This document shows, piece by piece, positions 20,082-29,943 of a stretch of 64,000 bases of DNA (its first letter is position 1; each line of letters opens with the position of its first letter). The stretch is from contig CAZUGA010000016.1 of NCBI GenBank assembly GCA_964619885.1, positions 1 through 64,000 on the forward strand. Reading direction: 5' to 3'. The translations under genes were made by a program, and so were the position numbers. The DNA comes from CAZUGA01 sp964619885. Its GTDB lineage: Bacteria; Pseudomonadota; Gammaproteobacteria; Methylococcales; UBA1147. The notes below the pieces were generated by a model. The model had not been told where the DNA came from. It saw nothing but the letters and a program-made list of their open reading frames with translations, and ran no database searches.

Positions 20082-22763
20082 ATGTCCGCCAATAAAGATC
20101 AAATTTCAATACCGGTCGATGACGATGACCTGGATGCCGACGAAACCCGGGAATGGCTGGATGCGTTATCAGCTGTTATCGAGGCGGATGGCTTGGAACG
20201 AGCTCACTACCTGATCGAACGCCTGGTCGACCAGGCACGCCGATCCGGCGCAAACCTACCGTATTCCGCGAATACCGCATATATCAACAGCATACCGTTA
20301 CATCGGGAAAAACGTAGTCCAGGGGACCATGCGCTGGAACATCGAATTCGTTCGTATATTCGGTGGAACGCGATGGTCATGGTGGTTAAGGCAAATCTTA
20401 AATCTACTGAATATGGTGGGCATATCGCCAGTTTTGCATCGTCCGCAACGTTATACGACGTTGGTTTTAACCACTTTTTTCGGGCCGCTACGGAGGACCA
20501 CGGTGGTGACCTGGTGCTAGTTCAGGGCCACAGTTCACCCGGAATCTACGCTCGGGCGTATATGGAAGGCCGTCTCGGTGAGAGTCATCTGGAGAAGTAT
20601 CGTCAGGAAGTCGGGGGCGGTGGCTTGCCGTCCTATCCCCATCCTCGTTTGATGCCCGACTTTTGGCAATTTCCGACCGTTTCTATGGGGCTTGGTCCAC
20701 TGATGGCTATATACCAAGCGCGTTTTATGAAGTATTTGCACGACCGCCAAATTGTCAATACCGCGACAAGAAAGGTGTGGGCTTTTATGGGTGACGGCGA
20801 AATGGATGAGCCCGAATCAATGGGTGCGATTGGCATGGCCGGCCGAGAAAAATTGGATAACCTTATCTTTGTTGTAAATTGCAATTTGCAACGTTTGGAC
20901 GGGCCGGTGCGGGGTGATGGCAAGATCATCCAGGAATTGGAAGCCGATTTTCGAGGCGCGGGTTGGAATGTTATCAAAGTGATTTGGGGTGCGGCGTGGG
21001 ATCCGTTGCTTGCCAGAGACAAACATGGTCTTTTGCGCAAGCGTATGGAGGAAGTAGTCGATGGTGAGTACCAGAATTACAAAGCAAAGGGTGGTGCGTA
21101 TACGCGCAAGCACTTTTTCGGTAAGTATCCAGAATTGTTGGAGATGGTGGCGACAATGTCAGATGACGATCTGTGGCGCTTGAATCGCGGTGGTCATGAT
21201 CCGCATAAAGTTTACGCGGCGTATCATTCCGCGGTTTCGCATAAGGGCCAACCCACTGTGATCTTGGCCAAAACCGTAAAAGGATACGGTATGGGATCTG
21301 CTGGCGAGGGACAAAATACCACGCATCAGCAGAAAAAAATGGCGTTGGAACAGATCAAGGCTTTTCGTGATCGATTTAACTTGTCGATATCGGATGACCA
21401 GGTTGAAAGCTTGTCATTTTTCCGCCCACCCGAGGACAGCCCAGAAATCAAATATATTCGAGAGCGGCGTGAATCACTGGGAGGATATTTACCCGTCCGT
21501 CGTCAGGACGCTCCTTTATTGCAGGTGCCAAGCATTGAGATTTTTGACGCTCTACTGAAGGGCAGTGGAACTTCGAAGATGTCGACCACCATGGCGGTTA
21601 TGCGGATTTTAAGTAGCCTGCTGCGGGATAAAAAATTGGGTAAGTATATTGTCCCAATCGTTCCCGACGAGGCAAGAACATTTGGGATGGAAGGGTTGTT
21701 TCGCCAATACGGAATCTATTCCTCGGTCGGGCAGCTCTATGAGCCCGAAGATGCTGACCAGATCATGTTTTATCGTGAGGATAAGCAAGGCCAGATCCTG
21801 GAAGAAGGTATCAATGAGGCGGGAGCACTGAGTTCGTGGATCGCGGCGGGTACCTCGCACGCGAATCACAACACCCAAATGATCCCTTTTTATATTTTTT
21901 ATTCGATGTTCGGTTTTCAACGGGTTGGTGATTTGATCTGGGCGGCTGGCGACATGCAAGCCCGTGGTTTCCTGTTGGGCGGCACTGCTGGGCGAACAAC
22001 CCTCGCCGGGGAAGGACTTCAGCATCAGGATGGGCACAGTTTGCTGTTGTCTGCGACGTTACCCAATTGTATTTCTTACGATCCGGCCTATGGCTATGAA
22101 CTCGCAGTGATTATGCACGACGGATTGCGTCGTATGTATCAAGAAGGCGAACGGGTTTTTTACTATATCACCGTGATGAATGAAAATTATGTTCAGCCGC
22201 CACTACCGGATAAGGTTTCGAATGGGATAGTTAAAGGGATGTACCGGCTGAAAAAAAACAGAAATAAAGCCGGTGTACAGTTGTTGGGAAGCGGAACAAT
22301 ATTGCGGGAAGCAATACGTGCAGGCGAACTGTTGAAACAGGATTTTGGAATCAACGCGGATATTTGGAGTGTGACCAGTTTCAACGAGTTGCGACGCGAA
22401 GGCGAGAGTAAACAACGATGGAATACGTTGCATCCAGACAAGAAACCTAAGATCAGTTATGTAGAACAATGTCTAGCTGGAACCCAGGGTCCAGTTGTCG
22501 CGGCATCCGACTATATGAAATTGGTTGCCGATCAAATTCGCCCCTTTGTGCCGAGCCGCTACGAGGTACTCGGAACCGACGGTTTTGGCCGCAGTGATTG
22601 CCGTCAGGAATTGCGCAAGTTTTTCGAGGTTGATTGTTACCATATCGCACTGACTGCGTTGAAGGCACTGCAAGAAGAAGGCAAGGTTGATTCGGATATA
22701 GTTTTACAGGCGATCGCCAAATACGGGATCGACCCGGAAAAGCCCGATCCGGTTTCGTTATAG
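20082..22763 (+). CDS. aceE: Pyruvate dehydrogenase E1 component (homodimeric)
   Basis: An 893-residue thiamine-diphosphate enzyme that decarboxylates pyruvate and transfers the acetyl unit to the lipoyl group of AceF, feeding acetyl-CoA into central metabolism. The cofactor motif starts at about residue 237 (MGDGEMDEPESMG) and closes with VVNCNLQRLDG near 265. GHSSPGIYARAYMEGRL and HASFASSATLYD-type sequence (GGHIASFASSATLYDVG) are hallmarks of the bacterial single-chain E1. The C-terminal transketolase-like half is complete (EGLQHQDGHSLLL; RYEVLGTDGFGRSD). First gene of the operon aceE-aceF-lpdA, 18 bases before aceF. No PdhR-like regulator is adjacent. Confidence 0.98.
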   Translation: MSANKDQISIPVDDDDLDADETREWLDALSAVIEADGLERAHYLIERLVDQARRSGANLPYSANTAYINSIPLHREKRSPGDHALEHRIRSYIRWNAMVMVVKANLKSTEYGGHIASFASSATLYDVGFNHFFRAATEDHGGDLVLVQGHSSPGIYARAYMEGRLGESHLEKYRQEVGGGGLPSYPHPRLMPDFWQFPTVSMGLGPLMAIYQARFMKYLHDRQIVNTATRKVWAFMGDGEMDEPESMGAIGMAGREKLDNLIFVVNCNLQRLDGPVRGDGKIIQELEADFRGAGWNVIKVIWGAAWDPLLARDKHGLLRKRMEEVVDGEYQNYKAKGGAYTRKHFFGKYPELLEMVATMSDDDLWRLNRGGHDPHKVYAAYHSAVSHKGQPTVILAKTVKGYGMGSAGEGQNTTHQQKKMALEQIKAFRDRFNLSISDDQVESLSFFRPPEDSPEIKYIRERRESLGGYLPVRRQDAPLLQVPSIEIFDALLKGSGTSKMSTTMAVMRILSSLLRDKKLGKYIVPIVPDEARTFGMEGLFRQYGIYSSVGQLYEPEDADQIMFYREDKQGQILEEGINEAGALSSWIAAGTSHANHNTQMIPFYIFYSMFGFQRVGDLIWAAGDMQARGFLLGGTAGRTTLAGEGLQHQDGHSLLLSATLPNCISYDPAYGYELAVIMHDGLRRMYQEGERVFYYITVMNENYVQPPLPDKVSNGIVKGMYRLKKNRNKAGVQLLGSGTILREAIRAGELLKQDFGINADIWSVTSFNELRREGESKQRWNTLHPDKKPKISYVEQCLAGTQGPVVAASDYMKLVADQIRPFVPSRYEVLGTDGFGRSDCRQELRKFFEVDCYHIALTALKALQEEGKVDSDIVLQAIAKYGIDPEKPDPVSL

Positions 22764-22781
22764 ACAGAGGGATATGAACTG

Positions 22782-24080
22782 ATGGATCAACAGGTAGTGG
22801 TTCCCGATATTGGCGGTATCGCTGACGTTGAAATTGTAGAAATTCTGGTCAAGCCCGGCGAAAGCATCGAAAAGGAACAGTCGTTAATTACATTGGAAAG
22901 CGACAAAGCAGCGATGGAGGTTCCTGCGCCCATGGCTGGTACTATAAAGAAGCTGAATGTGTCGATTGGTGATCGCGTAAGCGAGGGCGCCAGTATATTG
23001 CTTCTCAATATTGCTGACGATACAGAACCCAAAGATCAAACCATTCATACCGAATCGCAAAAAGAACAAAAAACCCCAGATGTCCAACCCACGGAAGTAC
23101 CTGAACCCGAGACGGTTTCAACATCAGATAATCTGACTGGGGCGCTCCAATCGTTACCGGTTAAGACTGCTGGGTTCGATGATTTATACGCCATTCATGC
23201 GAGTCCTTCGGTGAGGCGATTTGCTCGGGAGTTGGGTGCTGACTTATCCGGTGTAACAGGTACGGGCCGCAAAGGTCGGATATTGCGCGATGACGTGCAA
23301 TCGTTTATCAAAGCGTCTTTGCAGCAGCCACGGACCAGCTTGCCGGGTTTTACCAATACACCAGAAATTGATTTCTCAAACTTTGGTGAGATACAAACTC
23401 AGGCTCTGTCCAAAATACAGCGTTTATCTGGTGACCACCTTCACAAGAGCTGGGTGTCAATCCCTCATGTGACTCAACACGGCGAGTCAGATATTAGCGA
23501 TTTGGAAGACTTTCGACGGCAATTGAAAAACGAGTTGAAACCGCAGGCGATCAAGATCACGTTGTTGCCTTTTCTGATGAAGTCAGTTGTTGCGACTTTG
23601 CAAAAATTTCCTACCTTTAATGCGTCTTTGAATCGGGCGGGTAGCGAATTAATCGTTAAGAAATATTTTCATATCGGCGTTGCGGTGGACACGCCCGACG
23701 GCTTGGTCGTGCCGGTAATTAGGGATGTGGATCGAAAAGGCTTGGTGGATTTGGCGGTGGAATTAACTGATGTAAGCAGTCGTGCACGACAGAAAAAGCT
23801 TAAGCCTATGGAGATGCAGGGCGGTAGTTTTACGATTTCGAGTTTGGGGGGCATTGGCGGAACCGCATTTACACCGATTATCAATCACCCCGAGGTGGCT
23901 ATATTGGGAGTATCTCGATCAAGATTGCAGCCATTTTGGGTGGATAATGCGTTTGAGCCTCGCTTGATGCTGCCTTTATCGTTGTCGTACGATCATCGAG
24001 TGATAGATGGTGCGGCAGCAGCTCGATTTATTGTTGATCTTAGCCAAGTGTTAAGCGATTTGAGGCGAGTGTTGGTTTAA
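22782..24080 (+). CDS. aceF: Pyruvate dehydrogenase E2, dihydrolipoyl acetyltransferase
   Basis: A 432-residue core subunit of the pyruvate dehydrogenase complex. One N-terminal lipoyl domain carries the attachment lysine at residue 42 (ESDKAAMEVPAP), compared with three tandem domains in E. coli. A charged, Pro/Glu/Thr-rich linker follows (about 80-125), then a peripheral subunit-binding domain (HASPSVRRFARELGADL). The catalytic acyltransferase domain ends with the active-site block SYDHRVIDGAAAARF. A short flexible linker before the catalytic core is rich in Gln and Pro. It lies 18 bases after aceE and 86 bases before lpdA. Confidence 0.97.
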   Translation: MDQQVVVPDIGGIADVEIVEILVKPGESIEKEQSLITLESDKAAMEVPAPMAGTIKKLNVSIGDRVSEGASILLLNIADDTEPKDQTIHTESQKEQKTPDVQPTEVPEPETVSTSDNLTGALQSLPVKTAGFDDLYAIHASPSVRRFARELGADLSGVTGTGRKGRILRDDVQSFIKASLQQPRTSLPGFTNTPEIDFSNFGEIQTQALSKIQRLSGDHLHKSWVSIPHVTQHGESDISDLEDFRRQLKNELKPQAIKITLLPFLMKSVVATLQKFPTFNASLNRAGSELIVKKYFHIGVAVDTPDGLVVPVIRDVDRKGLVDLAVELTDVSSRARQKKLKPMEMQGGSFTISSLGGIGGTAFTPIINHPEVAILGVSRSRLQPFWVDNAFEPRLMLPLSLSYDHRVIDGAAAARFIVDLSQVLSDLRRVLV

Positions 24081-24166
24081 ACCAGGTTAGAAAAGTTGTG
24101 GGCTTTTAGACTTTAGTCGGTTGTCTGGGCCACGCGAATATCAAATGTTAATCAATAGGTTATTCG

Positions 24167-25591
24167 ATGAGTGAAATGGAATCAGATTTACACGCTGAGG
24201 TTTTGGTGTTGGGGGGCGGCCCCGGTGGCTATACCGCAGCATTTCGGGCTGCGGATTTGGGCAAGCAGGTGGTACTGGTCGAACGCTACCCGGTGTTGGG
24301 TGGCGTGTGTTTGAACGTCGGGTGTATTCCGTCCAAGGCATTACTACATACAGCGCAAGTGATACACGAAGCGGAAGAAATATCGAAAAATGGGGTAAGC
24401 TTTGGCTCGCCGAGACTCGATTTGGATAAGATTCGCGGGTGGAAGGATAGCGTGACCGACAGTTTGACCAAAGGTCTAAGTGCGCTGGCCAAGCAACGCA
24501 AAGTAACGGTCGTGACCGGTCGTGGAGAATTTGCTTCTCAAACCTTATTAAACGTGCTGGGATCGGAGTCGGTCAAGACGATTTCTTTCGATCAGGCGAT
24601 AGTCGCCGCGGGTTCACAGCCGACCAAGATAGCGTCTTTTCCGAACGATGATCCGCGCATGATGGATTCAACCGATGCGCTCAACCTTGAAGATATCCCG
24701 AAGCGGTTACTGGTTGTTGGGGGCGGTATTATCGGGCTGGAAATGGCAACGGTTTATCACGCACTGGGTTCTAAGATCAGCATCGTTGAGCTTATGGATC
24801 AGCTTATCCCCGGTTGCGACAAAGATCTGGTTCGCCCCTTGCATCAACGGATAAAAAAACAATATGAGAATATTTATCTGGATAGCAAGGTCACCGGGAT
24901 CAAGCCACTAAAAAAGGGTTTGAAAGTCAGTTTTGAGGGTGGAGGCGCTCCGCCGACAGATACATACGACAAAATCTTAGTCGCTGTCGGGCGTCGGCCC
25001 AATGGTCGTTCTATTGGCGCTGAGCAGGCGGGAATCGACGTCAATGATGCAGGGTTTATCCCGGTCGATGATCGGCAGCGGACCAATATTCCGCATATCT
25101 ACGCGATCGGTGATATCGTTGGCAATCCGATGTTAGCGCATAAGGCGACACATGAGGCCAAGGTTGCTGCCGAGGTTATCGCTGGGTTACCATCCGCGTT
25201 TCAGGCATTGACTATACCGTCAGTGGCGTATACTGACCCGGAGGTCGCCTGGATGGGGTTGAGCGAACAGCAGGCCAAGGAGCAGGGTATAGAATACGAA
25301 AAAGCGTCTTTTCCCTGGGCCGCCAGCGGCCGCTCCTTGGGTATAGGGCGGAAGGAAGGCGTCACCAAGATAATCTGTGACAAAACCAGCAAGCGATTGC
25401 TGGGTGCGGGTATGGTTGGCACCAACGCTGGAGAATTAATTGCCGAGGCGGTCCTCGCGCTAGAGATGGGCGCGGATGCCGAGGACATTGGTTTAACCAT
25501 TCATCCCCACCCAACGCTATCCGAGACCCTGGGTTTCGCCGCGGAAATGGTTGAGGGTACGATCACCGATCTATACCTTAAAAAGCGATAG
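24167..25591 (+). CDS. lpdA: Dihydrolipoyl dehydrogenase (E3)
   Basis: A 474-residue FAD-dependent disulphide oxidoreductase that reoxidises the dihydrolipoyl groups of AceF using NAD+. The N-terminal FAD motif is LGGGPGGYTAAFRAADLG, the redox disulphide is Cys48-Cys53 (GGVCLNVGCIPSK), the NAD-binding motif is VVGGGIIGLEMATVYHALG, and a second FAD contact is IYAIGDIVGNPMLAHKA. The catalytic pair is His448 with Glu453 (HPHPTLSE) near the C-terminus. It has no lipoyl domain of its own, unlike some E3 proteins. The last stop codon is followed immediately by the GTG of the next gene. E3 probably also serves 2-oxoglutarate dehydrogenase and the glycine cleavage system. Confidence 0.98.
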   Translation: MSEMESDLHAEVLVLGGGPGGYTAAFRAADLGKQVVLVERYPVLGGVCLNVGCIPSKALLHTAQVIHEAEEISKNGVSFGSPRLDLDKIRGWKDSVTDSLTKGLSALAKQRKVTVVTGRGEFASQTLLNVLGSESVKTISFDQAIVAAGSQPTKIASFPNDDPRMMDSTDALNLEDIPKRLLVVGGGIIGLEMATVYHALGSKISIVELMDQLIPGCDKDLVRPLHQRIKKQYENIYLDSKVTGIKPLKKGLKVSFEGGGAPPTDTYDKILVAVGRRPNGRSIGAEQAGIDVNDAGFIPVDDRQRTNIPHIYAIGDIVGNPMLAHKATHEAKVAAEVIAGLPSAFQALTIPSVAYTDPEVAWMGLSEQQAKEQGIEYEKASFPWAASGRSLGIGRKEGVTKIICDKTSKRLLGAGMVGTNAGELIAEAVLALEMGADAEDIGLTIHPHPTLSETLGFAAEMVEGTITDLYLKKR

Positions 25592-26377
25592 GTGACGCCG
25601 TTAGAGCTTGCGTTCGATCGATATGGTGATGATGGTCTGCCTCTGATTATTCTGCATGGGTTATTCGGTGCCAGACGTAACTGGAACGCAATCGGGCGCA
25701 AGCTTTCTACATGTTATTCGGTTTATCTACTCGATCTTAGAAATCATGGGGCATCGCCGCATAGTACGTCTATGGATATTCCGCATTTGGCGGCGGATCT
25801 CCAGTACTTTCTGGATCAACATGGCATCGACAAGGCGCTATTTCTAGGACACAGTCTTGGTGGCAAGGCCGCAATGTGGCTGGCGCTTACCAAACCGGAA
25901 AGCGTAATTGGGTTCATTGCAGTTGATATCGCGCCGGTATCCTATGCGCATAATTTTGATGAGATTTATGACGCCTTGCGAAGTCTGGATTTGGCGAGCT
26001 TAGTCAGCCGGCAAGACGCAGACGAAAAACTGTCTCGGTCGATTTCCCATCCTGGTTTACGCCAGTTCCTACTGCAAAATTTAACCGTCGGACAGAAAGG
26101 TTATGTTTGGCGATTGGATTTGGATATTCTGCAAACCGCGACGCCGGATCTATTGTCATTTCCCGCCACCGATAACATTGAACCTTATGCAGGGCCTGCT
26201 TTTCTTCTAAGGGCGGAAAACTCGAAATATGTGTTGCCGGAACATGGACAGGAGATCAAGCAATTGTTCCCTTGTGCTGACGTTGTTTTGCTTGAAAATT
26301 CGGGACATTGGGTCAACGTTGATCAACCGGATCGGGTTTTGGAGTTAATCCGAAGCTTTGGTCAACGACTAGGCTAG
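25592..26377 (+). CDS. Alpha/beta hydrolase, YbfF-like esterase
   Basis: A 261-residue cytosolic alpha/beta-hydrolase. The oxyanion-hole block is ILHGLFGARRNWNAIGRKL, the nucleophile elbow is GHSLGGK (Ser88), and the catalytic histidine lies in ENSGHWVNVDQP (His239). DLRNHGASPHS is the usual strand-4 loop. Relatives hydrolyse small acyl esters and acyl-CoA-like thioesters in vitro; the cellular substrate is unknown. Translation starts at a GTG directly after the lpdA stop codon, with no spacer, which suggests coupling to the pyruvate dehydrogenase operon and possibly a housekeeping role in clearing acyl by-products. Confidence 0.9.
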   Translation: MTPLELAFDRYGDDGLPLIILHGLFGARRNWNAIGRKLSTCYSVYLLDLRNHGASPHSTSMDIPHLAADLQYFLDQHGIDKALFLGHSLGGKAAMWLALTKPESVIGFIAVDIAPVSYAHNFDEIYDALRSLDLASLVSRQDADEKLSRSISHPGLRQFLLQNLTVGQKGYVWRLDLDILQTATPDLLSFPATDNIEPYAGPAFLLRAENSKYVLPEHGQEIKQLFPCADVVLLENSGHWVNVDQPDRVLELIRSFGQRLG

Positions 26378-26489
26378 AAAGTTTTAAAATAACACATTCC
26401 GTTCAATAACCATTTCCGGGCCTGCATCAAGGTCTATTCCGGTATAATGCCCGCCGATACCGAAAATCTAAGGTGCAAAGAACAAGTCT

Positions 26490-27707
26490 ATGTCAGATAT
26501 AAATAAAGTAGTGCTCGCATATTCTGGGGGATTGGATACCTCGGTAATTTTAAAATGGTTGCAGGAGAAATACGACTGCGAGGTTGTCACGTTCACTGCA
26601 GATATTGGTCAAGGTGAAGAGGTAGAACCCGCGCGTGCGAAAGCGCAAGCCATGGGCATAAATGAAATTTATATCGATGATCTGTGCGAAGAATATGTGC
26701 GTGATTTTGTCTTTCCGATGTTTCGCAGTAACGCCATTTACGAGGGTGAATATTTACTGGGTACATCGATTGCACGCCCATTGATCGCCAAACGGTTGAT
26801 TGAAATTGCCAATGAAACGGGTTCCAATGCGATTTCGCACGGTGCCACCGGAAAAGGGAATGATCAGGTGCGTTTTGAACTTGGTGCCTACGCGTTGAGA
26901 CCCGATATTCATGTGATTGCACCGTGGCGCGAGTGGGATCTAAATTCCCGGGAATCATTACTTGCCTACGCTGAGTCTCACGGAATTCCGGTGGAGATGA
27001 AGCGTGGTAAGAGCAGTCCATATTCTATGGATGCGAATCTTCTGCATATTTCTTATGAAGGAGGGATCCTCGAAGATCCTTGGGCAGAGCCCGAAGACGA
27101 CATGTGGCGCTGGTCAGTTTCTCCTGAAGCCGCGCCCGATTCGCCTTCGTATATTGAATTGAGCTACAAGATGGGGGATATTGTTGCCATTGATGGGGTG
27201 GAGATGTCGCCGGCCACTATATTGGAAAACCTCAACAAGATTGGGGGGCAGAACGGAATCGGCCGGTTGGATATCGTAGAGAACCGTTATGTGGGTATGA
27301 AATCGAGGGGTTGTTACGAAACACCGGGCGGGACCATCATGTTGAAAGCGCACCGTGCGATTGAATCGCTGACATTGGACCGCGAAGTTGCCCACCTGAA
27401 AGACGAACTTATGCCGCGCTACGCTAGTTTGATTTACAACGGTTATTGGTGGAGCCCGGAACGCAAAATGTTGCAGGAAATGATTGATGCGTCCCAGGTT
27501 TCGGTAAATGGTCTGGTACGATTGAAGTTATACAAGGGTAACGTTGTAGTCGTCGGCCGGGCGTCTGAATCAGACAGCTTGTTCGACGAGAATATTGCGA
27601 CCTTTGAGGATGATCAGGGTGCCTATAACCAGCAGGATGCAGAAGGATTTATCAAGTTGAACGCACTTAGAATGCGAATTGCCGCCAGACAGTCCCGGCA
27701 CTCTTGA
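26490..27707 (+). CDS. argG: Argininosuccinate synthase
   Basis: A 405-residue enzyme joining citrulline and aspartate with ATP to form argininosuccinate in arginine biosynthesis. The N-terminal PP-loop is [15 protein letters not shown] (from residue 10), followed by [18 protein letters not shown] and the citrulline/aspartate-binding [26 protein letters not shown] and [11 protein letters not shown] are further family blocks. A perfect TATAAT at 26443-26448 lies 42 bases before the start, but a matching -35 element is not obvious. Downstream is a strong GC-rich hairpin that probably ends the transcript. It belongs to type I synthases of about 400 residues. Confidence 0.98.
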   Translation: MSDINKVVLAYSGGLDTSVILKWLQEKYDCEVVTFTADIGQGEEVEPARAKAQAMGINEIYIDDLCEEYVRDFVFPMFRSNAIYEGEYLLGTSIARPLIAKRLIEIANETGSNAISHGATGKGNDQVRFELGAYALRPDIHVIAPWREWDLNSRESLLAYAESHGIPVEMKRGKSSPYSMDANLLHISYEGGILEDPWAEPEDDMWRWSVSPEAAPDSPSYIELSYKMGDIVAIDGVEMSPATILENLNKIGGQNGIGRLDIVENRYVGMKSRGCYETPGGTIMLKAHRAIESLTLDREVAHLKDELMPRYASLIYNGYWWSPERKMLQEMIDASQVSVNGLVRLKLYKGNVVVVGRASESDSLFDENIATFEDDQGAYNQQDAEGFIKLNALRMRIAARQSRHS

Positions 27708-27713
27708 AGGGTT

Positions 27714-27739
27714 GCGGGGGCGGATAGATCCGCCCCCGC
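27714..27739. terminator. GC-rich hairpin after argG
   Basis: GCGGGGGCGGAT and its complement ATCCGCCCCCGC form an 11-12 bp stem with a tiny loop seven bases after the argG stop. The position between argG and the convergent sigma-54 activator gene suits a terminator serving argG. The following bases are not a clean T-run, so it may act in transcript stabilisation or with Rho instead. Confidence 0.65.
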
Positions 27740-27771
27740 GGATTCTTACTAATGAATTTTGAAAAAATTAT

Positions 27772-28731
27772 CTAGACCGATATTCCGTATTTGTGAATTC
27801 GGTACAGCAACGTGTCTCGACTCAACCCTAAAAGCCTTGCAGATTTACTGCGATTACCGTTCGTACGTTGTAGCGCTTGGTTAATTAAGTCGATTTCCAA
27901 CGTTTCCAGGTCTAGACCGGACTCAGGTAGCGAAAATGATGGGTGACCGTTTTCTGTCGTAGCGGCGTTGGATGTAAATTCAAACGGTAGGTTGGCGGGT
28001 TCTATTGTTGTTCCCGGCAGTAATACAGCCAAGCGTTCGCACAAATTGCGCAATTCCCGTACATTACCAGGCCAGCTGTATTTCGATAATAAATTGATCG
28101 AAGCTTTGCTAAACTTTGGCGCTGCCATGCCGTGTTCTTCGGTAAAGTGCGCCATAAAATGTTTGATTAAGCGTTCTACATCACTGGCTCTTTCTCGAAG
28201 CGGTGGGATTTGCAACGGCACGACGTTCAAACGGAAAAATAGATCGCGGCGGAATTCGCCCGATTCGATTTTTTCGTCGAGGTTGGAATTGGTTGCGGCA
28301 ATAACCCGGACATCGACGGTTTGGGTCTGGGTTTGGCCAACCGGCTGACATTCTCCGGTTTCCAAAAATCGCAGCAATTTGGCCTGGATCGGTAGCGGCA
28401 AAGAATCAATTTCATCAAGGAACAGCGTGCCCTTATGTGCCGCTTGCAATTTTCCGGTTTGGTTGCCGATGGCCCCGGTAAATGCACCTTTTTGATGCCC
28501 AAACAGCTCGGATTCTGCAATGCTTTCGGGTAGAGCGGCGCAGTTTATTGCAATAAACGCTTCGCTGGCGCGTGTGCTTATTTGCTGCAAAGCATTGGCG
28601 ATTACCTCTTTTCCAGTGCCGGTTTCGCCTGTGATTAACACGGTTACATCGGTTGCGGCGATCATATTGGCGCTACGCAGCAGCGATTCAAAATTGGGCG
28701 ATCGTCCTATCAGCGATCTGAAAGTATCCAT
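27772..28731 (-). CDS. Sigma-54-dependent transcriptional activator without sensory domain
   Basis: A 319-residue AAA+ enhancer-binding protein. It starts almost directly with the ATPase domain: Walker A GETGTGKE (residues 35-42), the sigma-54 contact loop GAFTGA (82-87), Walker B LFLDEID (103-109), sensor I region VRVIAATNSNLDEKI, and SWPGNVRELRNLCER. A C-terminal Fis-type helix-turn-helix follows (NRSKSARLLGLSRDTLLYRI). The usual N-terminal receiver, PAS or GAF domain is absent, as in PspF-like proteins, so activity is likely controlled by a partner protein or by expression level. Target promoters would carry GG-N10-GC elements; I did not find a convincing one. The gene ends convergent with argG. 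Confidence 0.93.
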   Translation of the reverse strand: MDTFRSLIGRSPNFESLLRSANMIAATDVTVLITGETGTGKEVIANALQQISTRASEAFIAINCAALPESIAESELFGHQKGAFTGAIGNQTGKLQAAHKGTLFLDEIDSLPLPIQAKLLRFLETGECQPVGQTQTQTVDVRVIAATNSNLDEKIESGEFRRDLFFRLNVVPLQIPPLRERASDVERLIKHFMAHFTEEHGMAAPKFSKASINLLSKYSWPGNVRELRNLCERLAVLLPGTTIEPANLPFEFTSNAATTENGHPSFSLPESGLDLETLEIDLINQALQRTNGNRSKSARLLGLSRDTLLYRIHKYGISV

Positions 28732-28782
28732 TTTATTGCCTCTTCTAGACTCAAGTATCGTCGGTAAGTCTTATTGTTTTTA

Positions 28783-29520
28783 TTACATCGACTGCATTCT
28801 AAGCGGATATAGTTGCGGAAAGGCGGCGAAAATCGCCAGCATAATCATAAAGACTCCCGCAAATTGTCTGAATCTGCGATTCTGAGACAGCCTGCTCATC
28901 AGACTGGTCATTATACCCACGCTCATTACTGCGGGTAAAGTTCCAATTCCAAAAGCAAGCATGGTTAAAGCGCTACGTTGAATGTCGCCCGTGGTTGCCG
29001 ATAATGCCAAGGCTGCATAAACCAACCCGCATGGAAGCCAGCCCCAAATAACCCCAAAAAAGAATGCGCTGGGTAAAGTATGGATTGGAATCAAGCGCCG
29101 TCCGACCGGTTCTATGAATTTCCAAAAGCCTGCCCCGACTCTTTCTATATAGGCAAAACGCGGAAACCAGCCCGCGATATAAAGCCCCGCACCCGCCATA
29201 AATAACGCAGATCCAATTTGCAATATTCGGTATCCGGTTTCCTGGCCGAACGGGACGGTAACCGCTTTGTGAAGAAATCCTACCAGCAGGCCGGCAGTTG
29301 TATAGCTTAAGACGCGACCGAAATTGTAGCTAAAAACATAGGGTACAAGAGTCGACGTGTGTGCACGTATATCTTTTCTAAGCCCCAGGGTTAGTGCTCC
29401 GATGATAGAACCACACATGCCGAGGCAATGTAGACTGCTGAACAAACCCATGATCAGGGCGACCAGATATGAGGTGTTGAAGGCTTCGTGAATAACCATA
29501 GCGGGGACGAACCTTAGCAC
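28783..29520 (-). CDS. TauE/SafE-like (UreH/DsbD-like) membrane protein
   Basis: A 245-residue membrane protein with about six helices. The first carries SLHCLGMCGSIIGAL, with a paired Cys-x3-Cys motif (HCLGMCG) typical of the COG2836 group, annotated as sulfite exporter TauE/SafE family or heavy-metal transport proteins. WGWLPCGLVYAALALSATTGD carries a further conserved Pro-Cys, as in DsbD/CcdA-type membrane electron carriers. In many gammaproteobacteria this family sits beside cbb3 oxidase assembly genes and is thought to move copper or reductant, but no such genes are near here. It lies upstream of the sigma-54 activator on the same strand. An internal Met at codon 8 (MVIHEAF) may be the true start. 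Confidence 0.88.
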   Translation of the reverse strand: MLRFVPAMVIHEAFNTSYLVALIMGLFSSLHCLGMCGSIIGALTLGLRKDIRAHTSTLVPYVFSYNFGRVLSYTTAGLLVGFLHKAVTVPFGQETGYRILQIGSALFMAGAGLYIAGWFPRFAYIERVGAGFWKFIEPVGRRLIPIHTLPSAFFFGVIWGWLPCGLVYAALALSATTGDIQRSALTMLAFGIGTLPAVMSVGIMTSLMSRLSQNRRFRQFAGVFMIMLAIFAAFPQLYPLRMQSM

Positions 29521-29943
29521 AGAATTTTATCAGTACAAAAGTATTCAGGCTGTAGTAATTCTATAGCTTTGGGTGGGGTGTATGATTGTTTGAAAAAGTT
29601 GTAATTTTGATACAAATTGTTGGCTTTTTGGTAAAAATAAGCCATATAACCTATTTTAGTAGGGTAAATAACACAGTTTTTTTAATTAACATTTTCAAAA
29701 TATTCTAATTCATTGAATTATAAGTATAAATAAAAGGCATAATTTGTGCTTTACACTAAAGATATTTGCTGATTTACAACAACTGTTGTGCTGGGCGACG
29801 GAGATTGGCTCGGACTCAATTTTTTGGGGATAACAATTGATGTGTCGTTAAATTAGTAAAGTGCCATTTTTGCAGTGATAGTATTTGTTTTTCTGCATGA
29901 AAATAAAGTAATAATAATTTTTAGTTCGCAAGCGAGGGTTGGA
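29521..29943. other. AT-rich divergent regulatory spacer
   Basis: This 423-base spacer separates the TauE/SafE-like gene from the outer-membrane receptor gene and is markedly AT-rich. A small palindrome (ACAACA-AC-TGTTGT, 29776-29789) could be an operator. No Fur-type 19-base box and no riboswitch pattern that I could recognise. It should contain promoters for both genes. Confidence 0.4.

Noticed and set aside
20535..21156. Several minus-strand open frames inside aceE
   Set aside because: All lie antisense to a strongly supported enzyme gene and have no independent support.
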